From positions 2,542,001-2,606,000 of the forward strand of contig CM034243.1 in the NCBI GenBank assembly GCA_019916065.1: a DNA stretch of 64,000 nucleotides, written 5' to 3'. The position numbers and the translations under genes were made by a program. Origin of the DNA: Vitellaria paradoxa. Lineage: Eukaryota > Streptophyta > Magnoliopsida > Ericales > Sapotaceae. The notes under the pieces are model-generated. The model saw nothing but the letters and a program-made list of their open reading frames with translations, was not told the DNA's origin and did not search any database. How positions within the stretch are numbered: position 1 is the first letter of the stretch; the number at the start of each line of letters is the position of its first letter. Positions 46,801 to 58,975 of this stretch are shown here, piece after piece.

Positions 46801-49800
46801 ATTTATTTTACTATCACACTTAAAAGTTATCAAAAAAATATTATTTTATTTTATTTTATTTTATTTTGAACTTAATCAAATAAAAAAATCTGTCAAAAGG
46901 ATGGAGAATTTGCCTTTAAAAAAAAACTCCCCATGTGCTTTAATTCTTTCACCCCCTTCCGCCCAGCAACCCCTCCCCCGCCAGCTAGGACAAAAGTCAC
47001 ATCAATAGTTGTATTTTATTATATAGATAATAAAGTTTAAAATTTTAAATTTAAGATATTTCCAACTGTTGAATTTAGTAAATGGTCAGGATTATTTTTC
47101 TTCTTCTCTTATTCTTCTGATTTTTTTTTTGAATACTTTTCATATAAAAGATTTTAAATTAATATTTTAAAAAATGTGATAAAATTTGTAATAAATAATA
47201 AAATTTTATACCTTAATCTCTTTTTATTAATGATTTTTATTTTTATAGGTTATTTTACACTTTTTTATGTAAGTTTGCTTTATAAATTTAAATTTGAGTT
47301 ATTTACAAGCCAAATTATATTTATGTGCTTTCAGGTACGGGCAATTGCTAGTCTTAATACATGTTTCAAATTGCGTAAAAATTTCATTATAGACATGGAG
47401 AGAATTTAGGGAAGCTTAGATCGTTCTTTCATTAAGAGCAACCATGCCATGCAAGAATGATGGAGCCTTTTTTACTCGAGTTTTCCCCACTCGTCAAGCA
47501 TGAAACAACATCTAAGTTTGCTAAAGCTACCATTTTAACAAAGAAGGAGGAGATTCCCAGAGAGTAGTTCTGGCAGAATTTTCTGCAAAAACAAAATTTC
47601 AACCTTACCATCCTGACTACCTGACAGCAATGCAGTGAACAAGAGCACAACCCATATAATATGATATATATCTTATTTCACGCAGGTTTTACAAAAGAAA
47701 CCCATGAAAGCCACAAATAAACTTGGATAACTACTGACAATGGAGTTAAATCAAAGAGAATTCCCATCAGAAAACAGCCATCTTTGACATTTGGGGGAGG
47801 GTGGTCTTAAACAAGTTTGAGAATGATTGTAACATTTTATTATTACCTTCCAACTTTTGGATGGTGATCTCCTCACAGCTGGACTCTTAGTCGCAGATCC
47901 CACACAGACCATCCTTTCACCTTCACTGATTTGAGCAATAGGTTTCCAGCTTCTACCAACATCTTGTATGACCTTGGAAGCTTCAGTTACAATGATCTAC
48001 ATAACATGCAAATAAATGTTTGAAATTTTTTATACTGTTCAACTTAATAAAATAATAATGATTTGATGAAACACCAACCGGCGACGCATCATTGAAACAC
48101 ACAAATAATTTTGTTGCTTCCCACAGTATTAAACTCAAGACTAATCACAGAGTAACAGATGTATGGTGGATTTACCTTCCGCAGAAGTCCAGGTTTATAA
48201 ACCCCTTGCACCTGCATTTCATCAACCAGTGCAGCTTTTCCCTGAGCTACACTTTCAACTCTAAGGATGTGGATTCCATACATCGACTGCAAACAGCCTA
48301 TAAACATCAAGACATATAAACTATTTTAAGACATTAGCCTGAAAGTTATATCCTACATAGAAAGAAAGAATGTCAAATCAAAGTAAAATACATTTAAGCA
48401 AACAAGAAAGTACGATGACTTCACAGTTCAAAATAACATGCTCCTTTGTAACAATTATATTTACCGTGCTGAAAAACAAGATGCAATGGGGTTGGCATAA
48501 AAAACCACAGAGATTCACTAACATTTTAAATTCTGAAAAAAGGGCAGACATTGGTGATGACCCAAATATGTCAGTACCCAGCTGTCTCTTTAAACACATA
48601 AGATAAAACGCATTTCTCATAGCATAACCACAATAAATAATCCAAATTCCAAAATGCCAAATATTCAAGACAAATGAGATAAAATAAAAGATAAAACCAA
48701 TTCAATATTTTAATAAGCAAATTCCATTTTCTCCTTCCGCTTCATTTATCTGTAGTATGTACATTAAATTTTCTATCGGGGTCACCATATTTCATGGTCC
48801 AGATTGCAATTCTGGATCGCGGTTCCATTTCATTTTTTTTTTGGGGGGGGGGGGTTTGGGGGTAGTTGAGCAATCCCAGTAACTATAACCAAGACATAAG
48901 GGTGAGTAAATCGAACATTTAAACTTGAATTCAACATTCAAAACATTTGAAGGTCATCCACTGAATGGCAAGATTTGCAATACAATGATTGAGAGGACAA
49001 GTTAGCAACTCCACATTTAAGTAGCTGCATTGATTTTTAAGGTAATGAATGCACACATTTGTAAGTGCATGCAGAGGGTTCAATACTTATTTTCAACCAA
49101 ACCAACTTTCCAAAATTTTGTGACTGAGTAATTGCACAATAACATTACAAGAACAGTTTAATCAAGCCCTGGGCCTTTGCCTCAGCAATATTCCAAACTT
49201 TCTTACTAAAATCATATTATAGAAGGCACGAAGTAATCAAGGCAAACCCCTAGAACCAGCTCTTTAAACCTCAAATGAGTTATATCATCGGACAATAGTT
49301 TCATACTCATGGCAATGAAATTTATGCATAGGCGATCCAGAAATTAAGCAAATCTGAAAAGAAACGATAAAGGAGAACTGCAAACAATCGATTCAATTAC
49401 AGAAGGTGTCAAATAAGTTTTCATCCGGTACCTTGTTCCATGATAATATCAATCACCTGCGACAGAGGTATATGTTTTTCTATCGTAATTACTCCCCAAA
49501 AGGGTATAAAGGAAGGTCTTGACACCTTTATAAAAAATAAAATAAAATACAAAAAAAAAATTAGCTCAACAGTGCTTGTTGCACTTTAACTAAAAATTCT
49601 GGGATGGTTAACCTGAAATACCTTGTAAACTATTTCATGAGGAGTGACATACAGTTTGCGCGATAAAATATCCTTCTGAAGCACATATCTTTTCATGGGC
49701 AGATACAGTAACATGATGATTCCAATTCCCCAGGCCAAAACCAGCAGCAGGGATATCAAAACCCATAAAATCGTATCATACTGCACATTTTTTGCAGCAA

Positions 49801-49942
49801 GTTCTTTAAAAGATGCCACGTAGAGTATTTGCCCGTATGTATCCGCTTCTTCATCTTCATTAAGTTCTGATACAGGATCAGAAAGCAATAAATCCTTTGA
49901 TGGACCAAGTTCTGGCAGCACATCCGTACGGCCCATCAACAT
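43865..49942 (-). CDS. Conserved plant membrane-anchored protein of unknown function
   Basis: Six coding exons on the minus strand: 49942-49622, 49525-49432, 48297-48176, 47996-47847, 44825-44727 and 43915-43865. They join to 837 nt, or 278 aa plus stop. Residues about 56-83 form one strongly hydrophobic membrane segment (ILWVLISLLLVLAWGIGI region) after an acidic N-terminal stretch (ELNEDEEAD). Then comes a compact domain: KRYVLQKDILSRKLYVTPHEI, VSRPSFIPFWGVITIEKH, YGIHILRVESVAQG. This pattern recalls bacterial-type PH-like domains (a guess). A less conserved tail ends in a helix LMLHKLEEVNKSVK. I believe it belongs to a plant DUF family (possibly DUF7642), but that name is from memory. The very short last exon (17 codons with stop) is supported by phase and an AG acceptor but is the least certain. 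Function is unknown. Confidence 0.8.
44303..44655. mobile_element. MITE-like element with GGGGGATAAGTAATACC hairpin, in last intron
   Basis: It begins near GTTTGATTACGGGATAAAG, repeats that start at about 44362, and contains a hairpin GGGGGATAAGTAATACCATG / CATTACTTATCCCCC near 44420-44465. It ends near ATTACTTATCCCCCAG. Its right part resembles 22370-22560 and 58075-58275, and its hairpin sequence resembles 63176-63310. It lies in the last intron (43916-44726) of the membrane protein gene. Confidence 0.6.
45768..47215. repeat. Inverted-repeat cluster with internal duplication in intron 4-5 region
   Basis: The ends TCTATATAATAAAACACAAC (45768 onward) and TCTATATAATAAAATACAAC (minus strand from 47027) are inverted over about 45 bp. 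Each is followed by a TTTGTCCTA block and a GC-rich part. Inside, a unit of about 260 bp at 46140-46400 is repeated at 46530-46775 (shared CAACGGTTAAAAATATG). A third, inverted copy lies just outside at 47030-47215. It sits in the long intron between exons 47996-47847 and 44825-44727 and has no coding frame. The start TCTATATAATAAA resembles some Helitron ends, but that is weak evidence. Confidence 0.6.
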
Positions 49943-50376
49943 TCTACGAGTTTAAAAACAGAGCATTATAATTTATTAACTAGAACCTCAATAGATATAG
50001 AGGGAAAGACAAATACAGTAAGGTAAACAGAGTATCAGTCTTTGGCAAATCAAAGTTTCAATAAATTAGAAGAATCCGACATGATTAAATCATTTAGGTA
50101 TAAAATTTCATAAGCCTACACTTTTGATGCTCTGTTCGGACGTTAAAAAAAATAAATAAATTCAGAAAGAATACGGAAGGCTTCGGTATCTTCTTGTTTG
50201 GAACCCCATAATCAAGTAAGTACCACTCGGAAAATCTTAACAATGATTTCCATTTAATCAAAGCTTTCAAAGACAACAGATTAAAAAAATATGATTCTTT
50301 CCATCGTTCCACATTTTCTCAGCAACCAAACAGAGACGACCCAAAGTAATGGACATAACGTTCGTTGATATTTACC

Positions 50377-50575
50377 TTGAAAGGTATCTGAATCGTATGA
50401 TTATTGAAGGTTGGGTGTGATTCAGAGGTCGATTAGGGCTTGCAATTGAGATCCGGATTTCCACTAAAGAGTCTGTAAGTTGTCGTTTGATTATCCGATT
50501 CTGAATGCGGACCCATAGAATAGGCACCCAACCCCAACGTTCCAATTCCCGGACGCAAACAGCAAAAAGGGGCAC
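50377..50575 (-). other. Probable 5' UTR exon of the membrane protein gene
   Basis: This is a moderately GC-rich block in AT-rich DNA ending in ATACCTTTCAAG|GTAAAT on the minus strand, with the donor GT at 50375-50374. It is 430 bp upstream of the start codon at 49942, which itself follows a TAG acceptor at about 49947. The transcription start is not defined. Confidence 0.5.
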
Positions 50576-52610
50576 CCGTGTTAGCGCTTACGGTTTACCC
50601 GCCAATTCGTTAAAAATATATATATATGTAAATGTGCTTTCTAAATGAAATAATAAAATTATAAAATTTTAGGTAAATAAAAATATATTTTGGAAATTGT
50701 TTTATTTAATAGAACGCATTTTTCAAAAATAATTTCTCCACAGTGAAAATTGGTACATTTCTCTTCAAGAATGCAAAAGAAGATATTAAGAGTCCGTTTA
50801 ATGTAATGTAAAACGTTAAAAAACTCTGAAAATTTTAAAAAATTTATAAAAATTATTCACTTTTTATCTCACTGTACAAATTATAAACTTATAATTATCT
50901 TATTTTATCTCATTTTTTGTCACTCCAAACGCCCCCTAAATATGTAAAAAAAATTAAAACTTCATTAATCACTTCATATATTATGATTAAAATAAAAATA
51001 AATAATAATTTTACTAAAAATTACTAGTTAAAAATTCTTTGATAGTTCGAATAATATACCTAAACTAGCAAGTGCTTGCGCGAGGCACGAGTCGTTATAA
51101 TTAATTTTTAAATTAAATTAATTATTTTAATTAATTAAAATAATTACACACATACAGAGAGAGATATTTAACTCATTCATATATATTTAATTATAAAAAT
51201 AAATAATTACATTTTGTTATATTGAATTTTAAGTGATTATAAATACAATACGACAATTGACTTTTTTTTTTTCTTACTGCTAATTAGCATATTTAATGTG
51301 TAGCGAGTAAGATAACATTTTCTTATTTCATATGTATTTAATTTTATTTATTTTATCATCATTTCTTCTATTTCCATCAAATGCCATCTTCAACAGTTTT
51401 GATGAAATATTATTTTCATGTAATTGTGATGATATGTATTTATTTATTTATTTATTTATTTAAAAAAGAAAGAATGAATATTATTTTATAGTGTTATATT
51501 TAAAATATAAAATAAAAATGAAAACAGTGCTCATGATAAAATGCAATTATTTCTAAAAAGATATAAAGTAAAAGATATACCTAAAAACATTAAAAAAATA
51601 TCAAATTTTTAATGAAAGAAACGGTCAAAGCACATAAAGGGTGTGTTTGAAGTTGTATAAAAGTGTATAAAATAAAATAAAATTATAAAAGTAAATGTCT
51701 CGTGATTCGTATAATGAGTAAAAAATTTAAATTTTATTATCTCGTAATTCGTGTTTGTAAAGATTTGTAAGATTTTATTTTGTTTGGTTTAACTCCAAAC
51801 GAAGCCAAAGTAAAAATATCAATTTATTTTTAATAGAGAAATATAAAAATTTATTTTTAATAATTTATTCTCAACCGTGGTTATCAGACATTTATATAAA
51901 AAGTTTCAAAGAAGAACCCCCCAAAAAAAATCAAAAATTTTTAACCTTCTCTAATTAAACTTTCTTTTACGCCAAGATATTGTTTGGTGGATCAAAAATC
52001 AACACAAATATACAAAATTTTGACAAATAAGTGTTTAGTAAAATATTAAATTTTGTTACTTTTATACTCAATAATAATAACTTACACAACTTAAAAGTTA
52101 TTAAAATTTTTTTAACACATAAAAAGATGTTGTCAGAAATTATTAAAAGTTAACAAAAATTTGATCAAGCGTATAAAAGTTGTTAAATTATGTTAAAAGT
52201 TATTATAAATTACTACTTGTTTCATTTAATATACAAAAAAAAATTCAAATATCTACTTTGATAAAAAAATACTTAAGAATTAGTAAAAATTGAACTTTCA
52301 AGCATATCCAACTATTAATTTCTTTTTCAATTTTTTCAAAACTTTAACACTTATATTTCAGTTATATTTGAAGTAATAAAAAGTGAAATAATTTGTGAGT
52401 TCGTAATTCGTATAATGGAATGAAAAGTGAATAATTTTTAAATATTTTTAAAATTTTTTATCGTTTTTCAGTACGTCAAACACATCTAAGAGAACTATTT
52501 TTTATTTTTTTTATTTTTTGGTATAATACAAAAATAATAATAACGTTGCTGGTGATAATCTAACACGTGCAAATGTCCAAACACGCCATTGGCAGGTCTT
52601 CGTTTTCTTA
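50576..52610. other. Divergent intergenic region, AT-rich with several MITE-like blocks
   Basis: Between the membrane protein gene (minus) and DGD2 (plus) lie three blocks of the same MITE family: about 50805-50938 (ending CACTCCAAACGCCCCC), 51636-51800 (GTGTGTTTGAAG up to ACTCCAAACGAAGCC) and 52370-52490. At 51065-51090 a hairpin-CTAG arrangement could be a Helitron 3' end on the minus strand. No gene seen. Confidence 0.5.
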
Positions 52611-52619
52611 ATAAAGAAG

Positions 52620-54095
52620 GTTCTAGAACTAACGTCCGGTTCAAACCAACGCCGTCACTGTAAACCGGGTAATCAATTGATTGTTCCAGGGTTCAAGTCT
52701 CTACTTTCCTCCCTACCCAAGTTTTGTCTTCTTGTTCCGGCTTTAGTCTTCGGGTTTCAATTGTGCGAGAATTGTTCTCCTCCCCCTGGTTAGTCTCTCC
52801 GTGATTCATCTACCTGTATGCACACACACATATATGTATATATCTGTCGTGTTCAATTTATTTGTAGATTCTTCGAGTTCGATATATCGTACTTGTAATT
52901 GATTATGTTTCAGCTTTTTCATCGTTCTGTGATCAGAGAGAGAATATTTTTTTTTTGGGTTTTATTAGAATCAGCTACGAGATGATTTAAAAACTGTTTT
53001 TAGGTTGTAGGTTTTAGGAATTATGAAGCAGAAGATAGAAATCGTAATTCAATTTGTTCACCTGGAAGTGTTGCGTTCTTCTATCTAGATTTTTTTGTAT
53101 GTTGTGTGGCCTGTGATGATATCTTTTTCTGAAAATTTACAGTCGGTTTAATCTGTGAACAATTTAAGTAAATCAGCAGCAAAGAGAATTGATCTTTATT
53201 TATTTGTGCCTTTATTTTTTCTGATATAATTATGTCCAAAAAATGTTTTGGACATAATTATGTAGGGATAATTATGTCCAAAAAATGTTTTGCTCCTTCA
53301 GAGACATATAGATTATCAACATATTGGCATGTGGGGAACCAAGCTGAACCTCAAACCATACCTGGCAACCTGTAAGGACTGCTTATGTTAGAAGAACCGT
53401 AAATTGAATAGTATTCTATATTTAATTCTGTGTCCTCCCCGTCCTTTTGTTCATGTAATATTTTGTAACGGTACTAAGACTTATGAATAAATCAAGAAAC
53501 CTACCTGCAAAATGCTGCTACTGCCCTCCACATGGTAACGGTATATCCCACCTATAAGCTATAGAATAGAACTCACGAGCAAGACTGTTAAAATTATTTT
53601 TTATTCTAGAACAGCTTTTATATAATTTTGTTAATAAAACAATGTATTTGAAGAATATGAGAATGCCATTGTGAGAATTATTGATAATTCTAAAATAAAT
53701 TTTTAATAATCTAATTAGTTACACAATGTTTTTGAAGAATATGGGAACAACATCATGCCATTTTTTCACAATGCTTATCGAGTGCAATTACATCTGATTT
53801 TTTTGCGTTGGTTGATTCTTATAATAATTATTATAGGAATTAAGTTTAGGATTCTTATGATAATTAGTATAGGAATTAAGTTTTAAGCATTGTTAGATAG
53901 TGTACATAATTTTAGTTTTTATTTATGTTTGTGGAGGATTTTTTTATCAGTGTTTGCCGGGGATATTTATCTCTGTTTATTTTATTTATGTAATGCAGTT
54001 CAAGTTTCAAGCCATGAAATTGTGATTCTGTATTGGTGTGGTCCTTCAGTTTTAGAATTGGAATGGCTTAAGTGTTCGTAGTTGAACTTGATCAA
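52620..54095 (+). other. Probable DGD2 leader exon and 5' UTR intron
   Basis: 52620-52788 is a mixed-base, pyrimidine-rich block typical of a plant leader, with a possible donor G|GTTAGT after 52788. A good acceptor ATGCAG at 53993-53998 precedes 97 bp of leader before the DGD2 start. The intron holds a perfect 16-bp-arm palindrome at 53226-53261 (arms ATAATTATGTCCAAAA) and a direct repeat of one arm at about 53269-53292. Splicing here is inferred. Confidence 0.4.
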
Positions 54096-56183
54096 ATGGA
54101 TAAGAAACAACATATTTCAATATTTACTACCGCAAGTCTACCATGGATGACTGGAACAGCTGTTAACCCTCTATTCCGTGCTGCTTATCTTGCAAAAGAT
54201 GATGAGAGAAAGGTCACTTTGGTGATTCCTTGGTTGTCCTTGAAAGATCAAGAATATGTTTACCCTGATAAGATCACATTTAAATTCCCTTCAGAGCAAG
54301 AGAGATATGTTCGTCAATGGCTAGAGGAGCGGACTGGATTGACATCTAGTTTTGAAATACGGTTTTATCCAGGGAAGGTAAAATAAGTGTTATGATTTAT
54401 TTTCTGAAGCTATAACCTAAACCCTCTGCGAAACGAAGAATTAGGTATCTGTTTCCGTGCTTTCTGTTCTGCATGTACCATACAAAGGGATGGAACATAA
54501 AGAGTTTGATTATAAGTAGGGTTCCAAAATTTAGAGGATGAAATGTTGCAAATGGCACCCATTATGACTTTAAACAAAATTGAAGATTATATGAACAATT
54601 TGTTTAATCCCATGCAATTGTGTCATTGTGTTTGACAACCAAAATTTGAATTTTCTCCTTTCCCGAACCAATGGTTGATTGCCCCATATCATAGCCAAAG
54701 ATGGGCACTGGATTAACCATCTTCCCATGTTTTAATTTATTATGTTACATGCAAAATTTATTTGACGTTTGGTATTTGTAAGGCTTGTCACTTAAAAAAT
54801 AAGAAGCTTTTATTTATTATTCCTTCTATCTTGTCTATTCTATTTCGAATTCTGTGTCTTGCTTGTACTTCTTATACAAATCAATGCATAAGTCAAATTT
54901 TTGTATTTCCATTAGTTGCTTATTATTTATGATGCTTATTATGCAGTTTTCAAGAGATAAAAGGAGTATTCTTGCTGTTGGGGATATCACAGAAATCATC
55001 CCAGATGAAGAAGCAGATATTGCTGTCCTGGAGGAACCCGAGCATCTTACATGGTATCACCATGGGAAAAGATGGAAAATAAAATTCCGTCTGGTTGTGG
55101 GAATTGTTCACACCAATTATTTGGAATATGTGAAGAGAGAGAAGAATGGACAAGTGAAGGCATTCTTTGTCAAGCACATCAATAATTGGGTTGTTGACTT
55201 ATATTGCCACAAGGTTAGCCTGCTAATAACTTTTATATTTAAGAACTTTCTTGTCTGTGACTTGTAAAGGGAGGTTAAAGACTTCTTTTTTGGTAATTTT
55301 AATTTAGAACTGGCTGCTCATAAATTCCTAGATGATCCATTAAACTGGAGTGATTTTTCAATCCTATTAATTATAGTCTTGGAGATGCATTGTGCATTCA
55401 TACACAATTGACAATGTCACGAAGTAGACATTAATTTGATATGGATCTTGTAATCTGGAATTGGTGCATTGGCTTTGTGACTTTGCACCATGGAATCTCC
55501 TTGGTGCTGGCCACTGGGCACATCTTAGTAAAATTGGAAATGCTTATTTTTAACTCAGAAAATAGTGCTTGGTGACCAGATTTACTTTTCATGAAAATGG
55601 CAGGTGATACGTCTATCTGCTGCTACCCAGGATCTTCCAAGATCTATTATATGCAATGTTCACGGAGTCAATCCCAAGTTCATTCAGATTGGAAAGAAAA
55701 AGCATGAACAGCAGCAAAATGGAAACCGGGCTTTCTCCAAAGGTGCCTATTACATTGGTAAGATGGTGTGGAACAAAGGCTACAAGGAGTTACTTAAACT
55801 TCTCAGCAATCATCAAAAAGATTTAACAGGACTTGAGGTTGATCTATACGGGAATGGGGAGGACTATGCTGAAGTTCAGGAAGCTGCCAAGAAATTGGAA
55901 TTAACAGTTAGGGTTCACCCCGGCCGTGACCATGCTGATCCTTTATTTCACGAGTAAGGAATTCTTCTTCTTGGTAAAATACTGGAGGTTTCTACAGTAG
56001 CGGAAAATCTTCGATACGAAATCCAATTTAAAAAATGTTAAATCAGAAACCTAATGCTGGAAACCCTAAACTATAAAACTACCTCATTATGTTCATCTGT
56101 TTGTGCACTTCTATTTAACAACATTACATGCCACATACTGTGAAACTCCCCCGCTCCCATTCATTTGATGCATACATGTGTGC

Positions 56184-56218
<35 letters not shown>

Positions 56219-57190
56219 TATATATAAATATATATGAAAAGAAATCAATCTTGTAAGATAGCCTGTGTCCTTGGGAAATCAGCTATAGGCACAGCTTTTT
56301 CTCAAGGAGGTATTGCTGGGTGGGAATTTAGTTCTTCAAAGGATCTTCCTCAACTGAACTCAATCGTTTCCTAAATGGGTTCGGCTGCCTGAATTTTTTA
56401 TTTTTTATTTTTTCCTCATGTAGGTTTTGTGAAGAGGAAAGGAAAATGATAGAGATTCAAATTTTCTTCTCTTGTTCGAGTTTTGTTGGAAAATTGACAA
56501 GAAAAGGCATGAAATTTGGGAAATTAAAATAATTAAATTTAAAAATAATATATTTATGATTGTCTTTTATTTACTTATATTTTTCAATCCTTTCAAGTAA
56601 GGGCATGCATTTAAAATTTTATACTACCTCTTTCTTTTCCTTTTTCAAATCCTTACTCCAAACACAATATTAGGTTAACTGGTGATTTCAAATATCCTTG
56701 TTTCTGTTCCAGATATAGGGTTTTCCTAAATCCAAGTACCACGGATGTGGTATGTACTACCTCGGCAGAAGCATTGGCAATGGGCAAGATAGTGGTATGT
56801 GCTAATCATCCTTCGAATGAATTCTTCAAGCAATTCCCGAACTGCCGAATGTACGATGATGGCAAGGGGTTTGTTGAAGCGACCTGTAAAGCATTGATAG
56901 AAGAGCCAGCTCCCTTGACCGATTCACAAAGGCACGAGCTTTCATGGGAGGCTGCCACCGAGAGGTTTATAAGGGCTGCTGAACTGGACCAGGCACCTGC
57001 ACAGAGGCTATCGAAAGCCCCTTCAAAGGTTTTTTTGTCCACGTCTGTGAGTTTGAAGGGGAAGATGGAGGATGCATCGGCCTTGGTGCATTATATGGGA
57101 ACTGGGTTGTTGAATATGCAACCAGACGAAGATCAAAGAAATCAGCTTGGTTTGTCAGCCCCTACACGAAGATGGGCCTTTGGAGCTTGA
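54096..57190 (+). CDS. DGD2: Digalactosyldiacylglycerol synthase 2 (DGD2)
   Basis: Four coding exons: 54096-54377, 54947-55213, 55604-55953 and 56713-57190. They join to 1377 nt, or 458 aa plus stop, with GT-AG introns. The N-terminus HISIFTTASLPWMTGTAVNPLFRAAYL is the typical DGD start, with no long transit extension, as in DGD2 and unlike DGD1. The GT4 glycosyltransferase features include GIVHTNYLEY, CNVHGVNPKF, GAYYIGKMVWNKGYKELL, VHPGRDHAD and the donor-site region TTSAE319ALAMGK. The enzyme adds a second galactose from UDP-galactose to monogalactosyldiacylglycerol at the plastid envelope, a route important under phosphate shortage. Length is near the family value. The start ATG is chosen because the conserved sequence begins there. 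No defects seen. Confidence 0.95.
56185..56215. repeat. (TG)n microsatellite in DGD2 intron 3
   Basis: About fifteen TG units, in the intron between the exons ending at 55953 and starting at 56713. Confidence 0.95.
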
Positions 57191-58975
57191 TTCTGTCATG
57201 GGACGGATCTAGAATTTTAGTGTAGAGGGGCACAAGTATATATTCTCAGCTTGGGAAACCTTTGCTATCAATCTCAAAATGCAGCCAGAAGTGGGTGGGT
57301 TTTATTGTTCACTTCTATGTTGTTGTATAAGATTATATTACTGTACAATGGATGGGGTAGGTTGAAGGAGGTTCATTGTCCTGATTCTTGTACTGCGTTG
57401 AAGGATTGTTAATTTATGCAATAATCACGAAAACTATATGTAAGATTCTAGATCAAAAATAATTAAATGGGAGTGTGTTTAGTCAGCATGTTTGGGTTGA
57501 TGGTTTGCCATTGAGCATTGTTCTTCTTGCGAGTGTATGTATATACAAATCATGTTAATAGGTTTCTCAAAAGGAGGAGTTTAAAGAAAAAGAATAAGAA
57601 TAAAGAGTGGAATAGGGGACTGTATTTTTAGGTGATATTTAAAATGGGTTTCGTAGAGAAAGATTCGGGCAAAAGATTTGAAAATAGCTTATGTTAATGT
57701 CAAGTTTAACTTACATTTTAAATTAATGTATAACTTAATTTACGTGTGAACTATTTGTGCTCAATATGGTAACAGTTAAAAAATGTTAAATTTTAATAAT
57801 ATTTATTGAATTTATTTTATTTTTTTATTTTTTAATATAATATATGTAGAAATGCTCATTTAGTAATTTATATATTAAATTTTTTTTTAAGTGAAGTGAA
57901 AAATTAAAAATGTATTCGTTGTTTGTTGGACTTGAATACGGGATAAGAACATGTTTTTCATGAGTTTTATAAAAGAAATGTTTGATTTGTAATTATTTGA
58001 TCGGATATTGAATCTTGAACTGGTTATATATCAGTAAATCAATAGATTAAAAAAGTCAAGGGGTGTGGTATTATTCAAATTTGTTTCCCTTCAAAATTTA
58101 TAAATTCAAAATTATTTTCTATTATGTTTTATGTCAAATTATATTTTTTATTTCACTTTATATCTCATCAATTAAATACTAAAAAAATAATCCAATATAA
58201 AAAAAATTAATTTTATATATTACCTCGTGAAATTAATTACATTCTATCATTCAATTCTTCTAATACAACACAAACCATAGGCACCACATTAGCCGAGAAA
58301 TGTACCTTGTTAAGGATAATTACAGTGCCATGGGAACCTTTAGTTTTTGTGCATAAAAAAATGTAAATTGACTTTTGGATTTTCTTTTTCCAAACGCACC
58401 CTATCCAATAGCTGACATTTGTCTCGTCGTTCGCGAGTCCCGACATTCATTATTCTGGCCTCGTTTAACGTAAAAAAAGATAAATTAAAATAAAATGTAA
58501 TTTAAAACTAATTTTAACGCCAATTTTTTCTAAAAAACCGTAAAGGTAAGATTAAATTACCAAATCTCTTTGCGTAGATTCAAAAAAACTAATAAAAAAT
58601 AACGATAATGGCATTCGTTTAAAAACTCTCAAGACGAAAAATATGATTATATAAAAAATTTATACATTCGGATAACTTACTTCTAAATTTTTTATTTTTT
58701 TACGATATATTAATATTTTTTTAAAATTAATGATAGTTAAAAAATTAAAAATAAAAAATTATAAAAAATTAATAGAAATTTTCAATATTTTTTTTTTCCG
58801 AACGCACTCGGTCAACTGCATCCCCCCTCACCGCTATTCCGCTTGCTTCGCCGCCTAAATAAGTGTCCCATAATTACCAAAAAAATAAATAAGTGTCCCG
58901 TCCAATTCTAAGATAGTGGGTACGAAGAAGAAGACCTCTGCTGGCTCCTCCGCCGCCGCCGGCGCGACCACCACA
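57191..58975. other. Spacer between DGD2 and the thioesterase gene
   Basis: 57191-57430 is the probable DGD2 3' UTR. 58075-58275 is another member of the AT-rich inverted-repeat family seen at 22370-22560. 58555-58730 resembles the interior of the Harbinger-like MITE at 11482-11894. About 58800-58975 is the leader of the thioesterase gene. No other gene seen. Confidence 0.5.
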
